The notes under the pieces are model-generated. The model was given only the letters and a program-made list of their open reading frames with translations. It did not search any database and was not told where the DNA came from. From assembly GCA_903918025.1 (NCBI GenBank), contig CAIXCS010000072.1:1-34052 (forward strand): 34,052 nucleotides of DNA, given 5' to 3'. This DNA is from an uncultured Actinomycetes bacterium (GTDB taxonomy: Bacteria > Actinomycetota > Acidimicrobiia > Acidimicrobiales > RAAP-2). Every line of letters starts with the position of its first letter. Position 1 is the first letter of the stretch. A program made the position numbers and the translations under genes. This document shows, piece after piece, positions 1 through 9,060 of this stretch.

Positions 1-589
1 CTGCTGGGGTCAAGAACGATGTTGACACCACTGCCGCTGTTGATGCCGATGGATTGGCCACAACAAGCGTCGAACCCGTGCGAAGTGTCGTGACCCCATC
101 GGCGAAATACCAGTGATTCTGAACCGTTGAGGTGCATGGGGTCGTCGACCAAGCGCTTTCACCAGCCAGAGCTTCTGTGACGGCGATCCCGCCGGATGTG
201 AACTGCAACATTGCCGTCGACCACGCGTGATGCGTCCGGACCTCTACGCCAAAGCGAAGCACCGAATTCGCCGGCACGACAATGGGTTGCTTTCGAAAGA
301 GCCCATGTTGGCCAAGGAGCGACATCGTCCCGGATGCAGCGACAGCGGTGGTGTTCGTCACGATGACCCCAGAACTCAGCCCCTCACGCAATCCTGGACA
401 GTAAAACGTTGAACTGGTGGCGTCCGCCGCTGCAACTGCATCGGCAGCGACGAGCGGCGTTGCGCCAATGCCATGGTGAGGACGGAACGTACCGAGCCCA
501 ATGAGGACAGCAACAAGAACCACCAACAGCGCAATCGCTCCCGCTCGACGTGGTTCATTCGTTGAACGGCGCCCGTGCACGCGGCTCAT
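1..589 (-). CDS. Exported/membrane-anchored protein, N-terminal part only (runs off the window); possibly DUF5719-like
   Basis: My reverse-strand translation from ATG at 589 is open to the window edge: MSRVHGRRSTNEPRRAGAIALLVVLVAVLIGLGTFRPHHG... It has one N-terminal TM segment and then a beta-rich Ser/Thr/Val-rich region. It overlaps the upstream GT2 stop (ATGA). It is absent from the ORF track because its stop lies outside the window. Confidence 0.7.
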   Translation of the reverse strand, partial: MSRVHGRRSTNEPRRAGAIALLVVLVAVLIGLGTFRPHHGIGATPLVAADAVAAADATSSTFYCPGLREGLSSGVIVTNTTAVAASGTMSLLGQHGLFRKQPIVVPANSVLRFGVEVRTHHAWSTAMLQFTSGGIAVTEALAGESAWSTTPCTSTVQNHWYFADGVTTLRTGSTLVVANPSASTAAVVSTSFLTPA

Positions 590-3500
590 GGCGCTTCTCC
601 TTGAGCGGTCTTGGTCGATGCCGCTTGTAACTGTTGCGTCGCGTTGAAACGCCGCTTCGCTACCAGTCCCTCTGCCCTCCGTCGAATTGCGCTCAACCTG
701 CCGGTCAGGAGAAGCACCACCAAGAGCCAAACGAAGGCCTCAACGAGCACCAAGAACGGAACAATCCCACTCGTCTTCACCGAGACTTGCGCGAGACCAT
801 TTGGAACGGTGAACTGCGCAATGGAAGCCGGTCCGGCAACTTGCGACACCGAGACCCCATCAACCGTGAGTTGGAGTGAGCCTGCCGGTGCGGCGGCTAC
901 AAGAACCGACCCAGCACCGACTGGACCAGCACTTCCAAGGCCATCGGGTTGAGGCGTGAGCGCAGGAGCCCATCCGCTGAGCGTTGCGCTGTTCTCGATC
1001 GGCCCTGCAGGTGCTGGGGTTGACCGGTTCGCCGCCAATGCCAAGCCATCATCCACCGAAAAGACCTCAAGGCCACCCGAACCGCTCAACTCCGTCAAGT
1101 CACCTTCTGACCGAAGGCTCTTCACGAGCTCGGGTGGAGCCGGCTTTGCGCCATGGACTTGAACCTCAGCAATCGAAGGTGCCGAAGACTCAATCACCAC
1201 GATGAACCGTATTGCTCCAACGGCAAGTTCTCGTCCGAGGGAGGACGTTCTTCCCTGAAGAAGGTCATGAATCGATGCACCAAGTACGGCACCAGTTCCA
1301 GGGTTACCAGCTGGAACGGCAGCCCAGCTGGAAGTAGTCGTAGACGTGGTGGTGGCATAGGCAAGGCCAGGTTCGAGTGACGCTCCAGCCACAGGCAGCA
1401 CGGCTGGGTCCCCCAGCCACAACACCCTTCCTCCGCTCGTGGCAAGTGCCTTTTGTACTTGGTGGAGCGACTGGTCAACGCCGATTGTTCCAAGACCCCA
1501 TGTACCAGTTGGCAGGGCGACAGCCATCGTGAGGACGCTGAGTGTTGAGAACGCGAGCCCGCCAACCACCACGAGTTGTCGCCATCCAAACGCAAGCTCA
1601 CCGAGTTCAACTTCAAAGCCAGACAGCGCGAGGCCAACGAGACAAGCCACACTGACCGCTGCGGGGGCCAAGATCACTTCCGGTCGGGGCGAAAAGCCTG
1701 CAAGGAGATGCCAGCTGCTTGCGGCTGCCAGTGCCCACGAACAAAGAGCAATCGACGTGAGTCGGGTGGCAAAGGCAAGTCGCTCACCGCGAAGCACCAG
1801 AAGCGGCAACACGGCTCCGACCAACAATGCCCATGACCACCACGTAGGCGAAGCGCCGCCAATGGAGAACGTCACGATTGCCGACAGGCTCGGTGCGGTG
1901 GCTGGATTCGACGGCAAGCCGAAGACCGACAACACCGTTGCTGGGTGGAGGAACATTCCCGCAATCCATGGTCCGAGCAGAAGTGCGGAAGCCCCGATGG
2001 TGATGAGGGCTGTGCGGAACATGCGAATGCCTCCGGCTGCTCCGAATGGCAAGTCCCCGAGAATCACACCAATGACAAGCAGCACCACGACGACGAGCAG
2101 CGCCGGTGCGAAGGTGGCGCTCGCCGCAAGCATCACCGAAAGACCCAGCAGCCGGCCTCGAGTTGTCCACGCCCATCCACGACTTCCTAGGGGAACCTCC
2201 AAGACCGGGACGGCAAACGGCGCAACGCCAGCGGTTCGAAGCAAGCCAAGCAAAAGCCATGGCGAGATAGCGACAGCAACCAGTCCATCAAACCAACCAA
2301 GCGCAACCGCACTTGGCCACAGACCGAGACAGGCATAGGCCAAGCTCGCCACCAAGCGGGAGCGAGGACTGACAAAGGGCCCAACGAGTCGGCGAATCCC
2401 AATGACGCCAATTGGGAGTGACAGAAGAATTGCGAGGTCTTGGGCAAGTCCCATGTGCCCAAAGGTCGGCACGGCAAGCAATGCCATCGTGGCGAAGGTG
2501 GTCGGTGCTGGGTCAGTGCCACCAAGAAATGTTGGATGCCAATTCGAGAACCAGTTTGCGATCGACGTCGTGAATGATGGCCAAGGGGCAAATTGTCCAA
2601 GATAGGGAACGGGGGCGAAGAGGAGGTTCCGAGATCCAACGAGGAAGAGGGCTATGGCAATGCCATAGACCGCCGCCCTGCCGCTCCGCGTCGAGAGCGG
2701 AGAACTTCGCTTTCCTCGGCGAGACGTTGCATGGTGACCAAGATCGTCGAGATCGTCAAAGTCTTGATTCTCGCTAAACGCCTCACCAATCGTTGCGGTG
2801 AGCTCAAGGTCCTTGGCATCGTGATCCTCAAAGCCAACAACTCCTCGTGCTGCCGCAAGTCCTTGATAGAAGAGCCGAGAGGCAAAGGTTCGAAGTCGAG
2901 TGGTGCCTTTTGATTGCCGCTCTTTCAGGTCTCGGTCGGCGACCCGACGACTTGCCTGAACCGTTGCTCTTCGACGAAGCAACTCTCGTCGCTGGACCAG
3001 ATTGAACTTCCACGCTCCAACGATGCTGGCGACTCTTGGTTCGTCTCGCCCAATCATCGCAACAAGCCACTCATTGAAGGAAAGCACTACGAGAAGCGGA
3101 AGAATGAAGAGCAGCGTCGCCTTGCTGGAATTCACCAGCACGGTTCGTAGTTCGTGACGGCGCTGAAGCTGTTGCAGGCTCGCGTCATCAACGATGCTTG
3201 TTCGCAGTTCTTGGACATGCACGTGACGAACACGGGCCGCAGGGGCAACAACAACTCGCGCACCTGCAACTTGAGCCCGCCAAGAAAGTTCAAGATCCTC
3301 ACCCATTGCCAAAATGCCCGGGTCATAGCCACCGAGTTCTGCGAAAAGATCTGCTCGAATCAAATTTGCCCCACCGGGTGCAACGAAGACGTCACGGACG
3401 GCGTCGTGTTGTCCATGGTCAATTTCGCCAGGAGTAATCCGCTCAATGACTGCTCCGGTCCGGTCCGCACTTTGCCCGACGTGCAACAGCACCGTTGGGT

Positions 3501-3876
3501 CATCAATTGCCACCAGCTTTGGCGTAATGATCCCTGCATTCTCACGGAGGGCCACCTCAACCAACCGTGAGACCGCATCGCCATCGAGAACGACATCATC
3601 GTGACAGAGAAGGAAAAAAGCTGCTCCATCCACCATCTCAAGTACCAAGTTGGTGGTCGGGCCATAGCCGAGACTCGGATCAGTCGATCGTACAAAGGCA
3701 AGTGGCGCGGCGGCCGCAACTCGGGCGAGGACCTGAGGATCATCATTGGCGACGAGCACGAGGACGCTGAACTCGGCATAATCCTGAACTGCCAGCGAAG
3801 CCAGGGTCGCGTCGAGCCAAGGTCCCGCATCACGGGTCACCACCACCGCAACGACGGAAGGTACAGAAGGATCCAT
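586..3876 (-). CDS. Large glycosyltransferase family 2 protein with C-terminal polytopic membrane region (ORF open to TTG at 3912; first ATG at 3876)
   Basis: N-terminal GT2-like fold: VVAVVVTRDAGPWLDATLASLAVQDY...FFLLCHDDVVLDGDAV...GGYDPGILAMGEDLELSWRAQVAG. Many hydrophobic segments follow, then a C-terminal extracytoplasmic region and a final TM. Start codon uncertain. Confidence 0.88.
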   Translation of the reverse strand: MDPSVPSVVAVVVTRDAGPWLDATLASLAVQDYAEFSVLVLVANDDPQVLARVAAAAPLAFVRSTDPSLGYGPTTNLVLEMVDGAAFFLLCHDDVVLDGDAVSRLVEVALRENAGIITPKLVAIDDPTVLLHVGQSADRTGAVIERITPGEIDHGQHDAVRDVFVAPGGANLIRADLFAELGGYDPGILAMGEDLELSWRAQVAGARVVVAPAARVRHVHVQELRTSIVDDASLQQLQRRHELRTVLVNSSKATLLFILPLLVVLSFNEWLVAMIGRDEPRVASIVGAWKFNLVQRRELLRRRATVQASRRVADRDLKERQSKGTTRLRTFASRLFYQGLAAARGVVGFEDHDAKDLELTATIGEAFSENQDFDDLDDLGHHATSRRGKRSSPLSTRSGRAAVYGIAIALFLVGSRNLLFAPVPYLGQFAPWPSFTTSIANWFSNWHPTFLGGTDPAPTTFATMALLAVPTFGHMGLAQDLAILLSLPIGVIGIRRLVGPFVSPRSRLVASLAYACLGLWPSAVALGWFDGLVAVAISPWLLLGLLRTAGVAPFAVPVLEVPLGSRGWAWTTRGRLLGLSVMLAASATFAPALLVVVVLLVIGVILGDLPFGAAGGIRMFRTALITIGASALLLGPWIAGMFLHPATVLSVFGLPSNPATAPSLSAIVTFSIGGASPTWWSWALLVGAVLPLLVLRGERLAFATRLTSIALCSWALAAASSWHLLAGFSPRPEVILAPAAVSVACLVGLALSGFEVELGELAFGWRQLVVVGGLAFSTLSVLTMAVALPTGTWGLGTIGVDQSLHQVQKALATSGGRVLWLGDPAVLPVAGASLEPGLAYATTTSTTTSSWAAVPAGNPGTGAVLGASIHDLLQGRTSSLGRELAVGAIRFIVVIESSAPSIAEVQVHGAKPAPPELVKSLRSEGDLTELSGSGGLEVFSVDDGLALAANRSTPAPAGPIENSATLSGWAPALTPQPDGLGSAGPVGAGSVLVAAAPAGSLQLTVDGVSVSQVAGPASIAQFTVPNGLAQVSVKTSGIVPFLVLVEAFVWLLVVLLLTGRLSAIRRRAEGLVAKRRFNATQQLQAASTKTAQGEAP

Positions 3877-3917
3877 CAGGGTTGAAAGGCTACTCTCCTC
3901 AGCGAAAAACAAAGTGC

Positions 3918-3946
3918 TTGCAAATGTTTAACAAGAGGTATACAAT
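3918..3946 (+). promoter_or_regulatory. Sigma70-type promoter for the KA-rich protein gene
   Basis: TTGCAA (3918-3923), 17-bp spacer, TACAAT (3941-3946), followed by an AAAGGGAG Shine-Dalgarno (3965-3972) 8 nt before the ATG at 3981. Confidence 0.6.
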
Positions 3947-3980
3947 GATGTCACCAACCTGAACAAAGGGAGTTGCCATC

Positions 3981-4697
3981 ATGGCCACCAACACCACCAA
4001 GACCACCACCGCGAAGAAGGCCACCAAGAAGGTTGCCGCACCAAAGGTGACCGCCACCGTGAAGACCACCCCATCAGTTGCCGCAAAGGCCACTGCTGCC
4101 AAGGCTGCAACAACTGCCAAGACGGCAGCGACGAAGGCGACTGACGCCGCCAAGGTGACGACGGTAAAGGCAGCTTCGACCGCCAAGATCGCCGCCACCA
4201 AGGCCGCTACCTCGGCAAAGACCACGACAGCAAGCGCCACCACCAACGCCAAGTCAGCAGCCAACAAGGCGACGGATGCGGCAAAGGCCACAACTGCAAA
4301 GGCGACCAGCACCATGAAGCAAGCGACAAATGCACCGATCTCGAAGGCCAAGGAAGTCGGCTACACCGCTGTTGGCCTTGGCGTCATGGGAGCACAGAAG
4401 CTCGGCCAGCAGGGCAAGGCCCTGCTTGACGCTTCGCCAGTTGACCTCCACTTGTCAGAGAACCTCAGCATGATCAAGGATCAGGCCAAGACGTTCGAGG
4501 GCAAGGTTGTTCGTCAGGCAACGAAGCTCGATGATGCCATGGAGCAGTTCGCCATGAAGGTTGAAACTGCGGCTCGTCCGCTCGAAGCCAAGCTTCCAGC
4601 CAACGCACGTGAGCAGCTCAACAAGGCAAAGACGGGAGCATCGAACTTCCACCGTTTGGTTCGCAGCACCCTGCTTGAGTCTTCAACCAAGCGCTAG
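3981..4697 (+). CDS. Lys/Ala/Thr-rich protein with histone H1-like N-terminal half and helical C-terminal domain
   Basis: 238-aa ORF: MATNTTKTTTAKKATKKVAAPKVTATVKTT...KAATTAKTAATKATDAAKV..., then a non-repetitive helical region (KEVGYTAVGLGVMGAQKLGQQGKALL...LPANAREQLNKAKTGASNFHRL). Good RBS and promoter. Confidence 0.85.
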   Translation: MATNTTKTTTAKKATKKVAAPKVTATVKTTPSVAAKATAAKAATTAKTAATKATDAAKVTTVKAASTAKIAATKAATSAKTTTASATTNAKSAANKATDAAKATTAKATSTMKQATNAPISKAKEVGYTAVGLGVMGAQKLGQQGKALLDASPVDLHLSENLSMIKDQAKTFEGKVVRQATKLDDAMEQFAMKVETAARPLEAKLPANAREQLNKAKTGASNFHRLVRSTLLESSTKR

Positions 4698-4711
4698 GCC
4701 TACTCCCCCAC

Positions 4712-4745
4712 GAAGCCGCCGTCTCGATCAGGGGCGGCGGTTTCG
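4712..4745. terminator. Rho-independent-like terminator hairpin between convergent genes
   Basis: GAAGCCGCCGTCTCGATCAGGGGCGGCGGTTTCG: CCGCCG/CGGCGG stem with flanking AAG/TTT pairing (one G-T), between stop codons at 4697 (+) and 4751 (-). No long U tract. Confidence 0.5.
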
Positions 4746-4750
4746 TCGCG

Positions 4751-5644
4751 TCAGGGGGCGAGCCGCCACGACGCCAACACATCATCAAGCGTTTGGCTGA
4801 ACGCAACCGTTGGCGTCCAACCGGTTGCTTGAAACAATCGTTGGGCACTCCCAAGCAGCACCGGAACGTCAACTGGGCGAAGGAGTGCTGGGTCAACGAC
4901 GAGGTCCCCGTCAACCTCGGACCGCTCGAGGAGAGACGTCACGACGTCTTCCATGGATCGGTCGATACCTGAACAGACGTTGTAGACCGTTCCGGCTACC
5001 CCGCTCAGGCCCAAGAGTCGATAAGCAGCAACGACATCTCTCACGTCGGTGAAATCGCGACGACTTGAAAGGTTGCCGACAATGAGTGAGGTGCTGCCGA
5101 GCCGCTCCGCTTGAACAATGCGCTGCGCAAACGCAGAAACGGCAAAAGCTGGACTCTGACCAGGTCCAATGTGATTGAACGGTCGCACCACGACGACGTC
5201 TTGTCCAAAACCTTCTGCTGCTTGAATCGCGACGAGTTCTGCAGCCGCCTTCGATGCCGCGTAGGGCGAAGCGGGATGCACCGGTGAGAACTCCGTCAGC
5301 GGCAGATCTTCCGGCGTCACCTTGCCATAGACCTCCGCAGAGGAGATCACGAGCACCTTTGGAGGGTTCCGAAGTGCACGGGCTGCAGCGAGAACCACGC
5401 CAGTTCCGACGACGTTGACCGAAAGCAGCGACGCCGGATTTCCCCAGGAATCGCCGACGTGTGCAAGCCCGGCGAGGTGATAGACGACTTCAGGTTGCGA
5501 CGCTTCAAAAGCCGCCAACACTTGGTCGAAGTTCGTGACGTCGACTTCAAGATCAGTCACAGAGACGTCGTCGCCATGCGAGGTCAAGTGGCTGGTCAAG
5601 TGACCGCCTACAAAGCCTCGACCTCCAGTAATCAGCGCACGCAC
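4751..5644 (-). CDS. NAD-dependent epimerase/dehydratase (SDR; GDP-mannose 4,6-dehydratase/RMD-like)
   Basis: MRALITGGRGFVGGHLTSHL (GxxGFxG Rossmann motif), YAASKAAAELV (YxxxK), VRPFNHIGPGQSPAFAVSAFAQRI. Confidence 0.85.
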   Translation of the reverse strand: MRALITGGRGFVGGHLTSHLTSHGDDVSVTDLEVDVTNFDQVLAAFEASQPEVVYHLAGLAHVGDSWGNPASLLSVNVVGTGVVLAAARALRNPPKVLVISSAEVYGKVTPEDLPLTEFSPVHPASPYAASKAAAELVAIQAAEGFGQDVVVVRPFNHIGPGQSPAFAVSAFAQRIVQAERLGSTSLIVGNLSSRRDFTDVRDVVAAYRLLGLSGVAGTVYNVCSGIDRSMEDVVTSLLERSEVDGDLVVDPALLRPVDVPVLLGSAQRLFQATGWTPTVAFSQTLDDVLASWRLAP

Positions 5645-5653
5645 GATGCCACC

Positions 5654-6820
5654 TTACTGATGGTGCTCTGTCGTACCCAACCGATTGGCCGCCGCTCGAT
5701 AGGAAGCAACGTGCCCTTCAACACATGCTTGCCACGTGTAACCCCGTGCAACGTTGATGCCTTTCGCAATCCGAGCCAGTCGTGCAGCAGGTTCCTCGCT
5801 GAGTGCAGCTGCCAACGTTGCTTGCAAACTCGGAGCGTCTTGTGGAGGAGTGAGCCACGCCGATCCCATGACCAACTCATCCATCACCGAACCACTCGTC
5901 GTGACGAGTGGCGTCCCCGAGGCAAGGGCCTCAATGGCAGGCAGTCCGAATCCTTCCGCCACTGATGGGTAGGCAAGCACTGCAGCACACCGCATGAGTG
6001 CCGGGAGAATCTCATCGTCGACGTAGCCGGTCTGCAGGACTCGGTCTGCGTGGCGGAGCGATTGCACGACAGGAGCCACGTCCTCGCCCCAACCAACTTG
6101 GCCAACGAGCACGAGGCGAAGGTCCTGGTCTTCCTCGGCTAATTGATCAAAGGCAGTGAGCAACTCGAGAATTCCCTTTCTCGGCTCAAGTGTCGACACG
6201 AAGAGGAGGTACTTGGCATTCGGCGGAAGTCCAACGTTCGCGAGCGCTTGCTCATCGACATGGGGATTGGGTTCTTCAGGTTGAAACCGTTCGAGATCGA
6301 CCCCAAGGTGCACGACGTCAACAGGCACTCTGACCTCCACCCGATCAACAACCTGGCGAGCGGTCATCTCGCTTAAGGCAATGAGGCGGGCAGCTCTTTT
6401 GGCCGAACGGGCAATCGTGCGGGTAAAGAACGCGACCTTGGTCGACTGATGGAACTGAGGGAAATCAAAGAACGTCGTGTCGGGGATCGTGACCACCGCC
6501 GGAGTCCGCATTCGACCAGGCATCGTGTAATGGGGTCCATGGTGGACGTCCACGCCACAACGATCGATCGTTCTCCCAAGCTGGAATCGCTCAGCAAGAA
6601 GACGGAGGGGGCGAGACGACGGAAGCGCCACAGCGACCCTTGCTTGACCGCCGAGCAAGGCTTCCCATCGTTCGCGATCGTTCTTCCGAGTCAAGACAAG
6701 GAGGTCAACGTCATCTCTCTGCGACAGCAGCAGCGCAAGTTGCACGATGTACCTCCCTGCACCGGCTGGATGTGGCGGCACTGCACTCACATCAAGCGAG
6801 ACCTTCAGACAGTCAGCCAC
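5654..6820 (-). CDS. Glycosyltransferase family 4
   Basis: LFVSTLEPRKGILELLTAFDQL...VLAYPSVAEGFGLPAIEALASGTPLVTTSGSVMDELVMGSAWLTPP; typical GT4 ExFGxxxxExxxxG C-terminal motif. Confidence 0.9.
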   Translation of the reverse strand: MADCLKVSLDVSAVPPHPAGAGRYIVQLALLLSQRDDVDLLVLTRKNDRERWEALLGGQARVAVALPSSRPLRLLAERFQLGRTIDRCGVDVHHGPHYTMPGRMRTPAVVTIPDTTFFDFPQFHQSTKVAFFTRTIARSAKRAARLIALSEMTARQVVDRVEVRVPVDVVHLGVDLERFQPEEPNPHVDEQALANVGLPPNAKYLLFVSTLEPRKGILELLTAFDQLAEEDQDLRLVLVGQVGWGEDVAPVVQSLRHADRVLQTGYVDDEILPALMRCAAVLAYPSVAEGFGLPAIEALASGTPLVTTSGSVMDELVMGSAWLTPPQDAPSLQATLAAALSEEPAARLARIAKGINVARGYTWQACVEGHVASYRAAANRLGTTEHHQ

Positions 6821-7910
6821 GTTGTCTCCAGAAGTTCAAGTGTGCCGTCGCAGAGCGCGCCCACGTCAACGATGCGGTGGCTTGAGCGGCATGAACTTGA
6901 GCAGCACGTCGCCGACCATCATCATGAAGGAGCGCAATGATTCCAGCCGCAATTGCGTCAACATCGAGTGGGTCAACGAGCACGCCAGCTCCGAGCTCGA
7001 CCGCACTTGGTGTGGTGGTCGAAGCGACGACTGCGCAACCGAGCGCCATTGCTTCCGCCACGGGAAGCCCGTAACCCTCCGCCAACGCAACGTGGGCAAC
7101 CAGCGAGGCACCAACGAGGAGTCCCGAGAGGGTCGAAGATGGGACGTGCCCAACAGCAACGACGGTTGCGTCGGCATTGATGAGACCAGCATTTCCCCAT
7201 CCAGTTGGACCAACCACCACGAGCGAGAGATCAAATCCGGCGGCCCGAACGCTGCGGTGGGCTTCGACCAAGCGAGCCAGGTTTTTGCGTGGCTCCAGGG
7301 TTGAAGCCGTCACGATGTAGGGGCCCGTGACGCCACAGGCTTCCAAGAGCGTTCGTGCCGCATCAAGATCAGGGGCAGCCACGTGGTCAGTTCCGTGAGG
7401 AATGACGACGACGTCCTCTGACGGCCACCCGTCCGCAATGAGCTCGTCGCCAACAGATCGGGCGCCGGTGATGACGCCGGCGCATTGTTTTCTCGCTCGA
7501 AGATACGCGCGTTCGTGCCAACGAATGCCACGTCGAGTGAGCGTCATCTCAGGACTCCGCCACAGCAAGTCATGAACAGCGAGCGTTGCAAGTTGGCCGT
7601 TCCGAGGCCGAGGACCACCAAGCGTCACGGTGTGGAGGAGGGCAGTTTCGTGACCAGCTCGAAAAAGGCCGACGTCAACAAGCGGTTGTGACCACGGTTG
7701 GCGGAGCGGCCATGTCGAAAGGGGAAACGGCAGGCCTTCAAGCGGATCGGGTTCCGTCGCTTTCCGACTGGCTCTCAGTGTGATCGCGACGTCATGGGTT
7801 CGAGCCGCAACCAGTCCTTGAACAAGGCCAAGGGCGTAGGTGCCGGTTCCTCCCGGAACCGGTCGTCGCAGTTGATCAATGACCACGTCAATGGCGAAGC
7901 CATCAGCCAT
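6813..7910 (-). CDS. Glycosyltransferase family 4
   Basis: TASTLEPRKNLARLVEAHRSV...VALAEGYGLPVAEAMALGCAVVASTTTPSAVELGAGVLVDPLD. The ORF opens at 8105, but the likely start is ATG at 7910 (MADGFAIDVVIDQLRRPVPGGTGTYALGLVQGL), giving an 8-bp overlap with the upstream gene. Confidence 0.88.
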   Translation of the reverse strand: MADGFAIDVVIDQLRRPVPGGTGTYALGLVQGLVAARTHDVAITLRASRKATEPDPLEGLPFPLSTWPLRQPWSQPLVDVGLFRAGHETALLHTVTLGGPRPRNGQLATLAVHDLLWRSPEMTLTRRGIRWHERAYLRARKQCAGVITGARSVGDELIADGWPSEDVVVIPHGTDHVAAPDLDAARTLLEACGVTGPYIVTASTLEPRKNLARLVEAHRSVRAAGFDLSLVVVGPTGWGNAGLINADATVVAVGHVPSSTLSGLLVGASLVAHVALAEGYGLPVAEAMALGCAVVASTTTPSAVELGAGVLVDPLDVDAIAAGIIALLHDDGRRRAAQVHAAQATASLTWARSATAHLNFWRQRG

Positions 7911-9051
7911 GGGCAAGGACCCGTCCATAGAGTTCAACCATTGATGAGGCGGTGGTCGACCAGTCAAACGCCGCCACTCTCCGCCGTCCTCGAATTTGCA
8001 GATCTCGGTGAAGAGCGGAGCTATGGAGCAGCGACTCCATTGCGTGAGCGAGCGCACCGGCATCGAGCGGAGGCACAAAGAGCGCTGCATCGCCAGCAAC
8101 CTCACGAAGGGTTGGGATGTCGCTCAAGACAACTGGAATACCTGCCGCCATGGCTTGGAGTGGCGGAAAGCCAAAACCCTCATACAGCGAGGGGAATGCC
8201 AAGAGCGTCGCCCCGCCAACGAGTGTTGCGACCTCGGGGCTGCTTAAGACGCCCGTCCAGGTAATGCGACTGCGGTGCCGAATCGTGGAGGATGCGCTGC
8301 TTGAAGAACGCGCCGGATCATCATTTCGACCGATCACGATCAACCCCAGCCCATGATCTTCATCAGCAAGCTGGTCAAAGGCGGCAACGAGTGTCGTCAA
8401 ATTCTTTCGAGGAATATTTGGCCCGAGGGCCACGATGTAGCGGTCAACCCCGGCAGGGAGCCAGCGGTCAACTTCCACTGGATCTCGCATCTCGAGCGCG
8501 GGCACTCCCCAGGGAATGACCACAACTCTTGCTTCTGGCACCCGCAGGTGTTCCATCACCTCGGCCTTGACGGCTTCGGTGGGCGTATGAAGAATTGCTC
8601 CTTCTCGAACAGCCCGCCGAAGACTCCCTACCCCTTGCCGAGCAAGGGGACTCTCAAATTCTGGAGCGACGAAGACCGCAGCGTCGTGCACGGTGACCAA
8701 CTGTTTCAACGAGCCACGGGGCGGCACCAACGTTCCAAAACTGTGGACGAGGTCCACATTTCCAACGAGATGCCCGACGTGAGGTCGCCCAAGGTTTGTC
8801 CATCCCCACTGCGTGAGGCGTGCGGGGACTCGACGTTGGCGATGCTGGACGCGAGAAGGCAAGCGAGCTGACAAATCTCCCGAACGAAGTCCAAGCGCAA
8901 AGACCGAGAGGTCGAGCGAACCATGCTCCTGCAAGCTACCCAAGAGATGTCGAAACGCAATCCCAGGTCCGCCAAGGGGCCCGATGAGCACCGAGGCGTC
9001 AAGGGAGATCTTCGGCGACGTCAACTTGCTCTCAGATCGCGACGTCCCCAC
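7903..9051 (-). CDS. Glycosyltransferase family 4
   Basis: LGPNIPRKNLTTLVAAFDQLADED...LLAFPSLYEGFGFPPLQAMAAGIPVVLSDIPTLREVAGDAALFVPPLDAGALAHAM. Confidence 0.9.
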   Translation of the reverse strand: MGTSRSESKLTSPKISLDASVLIGPLGGPGIAFRHLLGSLQEHGSLDLSVFALGLRSGDLSARLPSRVQHRQRRVPARLTQWGWTNLGRPHVGHLVGNVDLVHSFGTLVPPRGSLKQLVTVHDAAVFVAPEFESPLARQGVGSLRRAVREGAILHTPTEAVKAEVMEHLRVPEARVVVIPWGVPALEMRDPVEVDRWLPAGVDRYIVALGPNIPRKNLTTLVAAFDQLADEDHGLGLIVIGRNDDPARSSSSASSTIRHRSRITWTGVLSSPEVATLVGGATLLAFPSLYEGFGFPPLQAMAAGIPVVLSDIPTLREVAGDAALFVPPLDAGALAHAMESLLHSSALHRDLQIRGRRRVAAFDWSTTASSMVELYGRVLAHG

Positions 9052-9060
9052 GTCGCGAGG

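Noticed and set aside
1439-2338. 299-aa plus-strand ORF
   Set aside because: Fully antisense to the GT2/membrane gene; Ser/Thr/Arg/Pro-rich composition typical of a shadow frame, with no recognisable motif.
3899-4351. 150-aa very hydrophobic minus-strand ORF (looks like a membrane protein)
   Set aside because: Antisense to the Lys/Ala/Thr repeats (AAG/GCC/ACC reverse-complement to Leu/Val/Ala-type codons). The hydrophobicity is an artefact.
6813-8105. Full 430-aa version of the middle GT4
   Set aside because: The first ~65 residues overlap the upstream GT4 coding region in another frame and are not GT-like; start placed at 7910.
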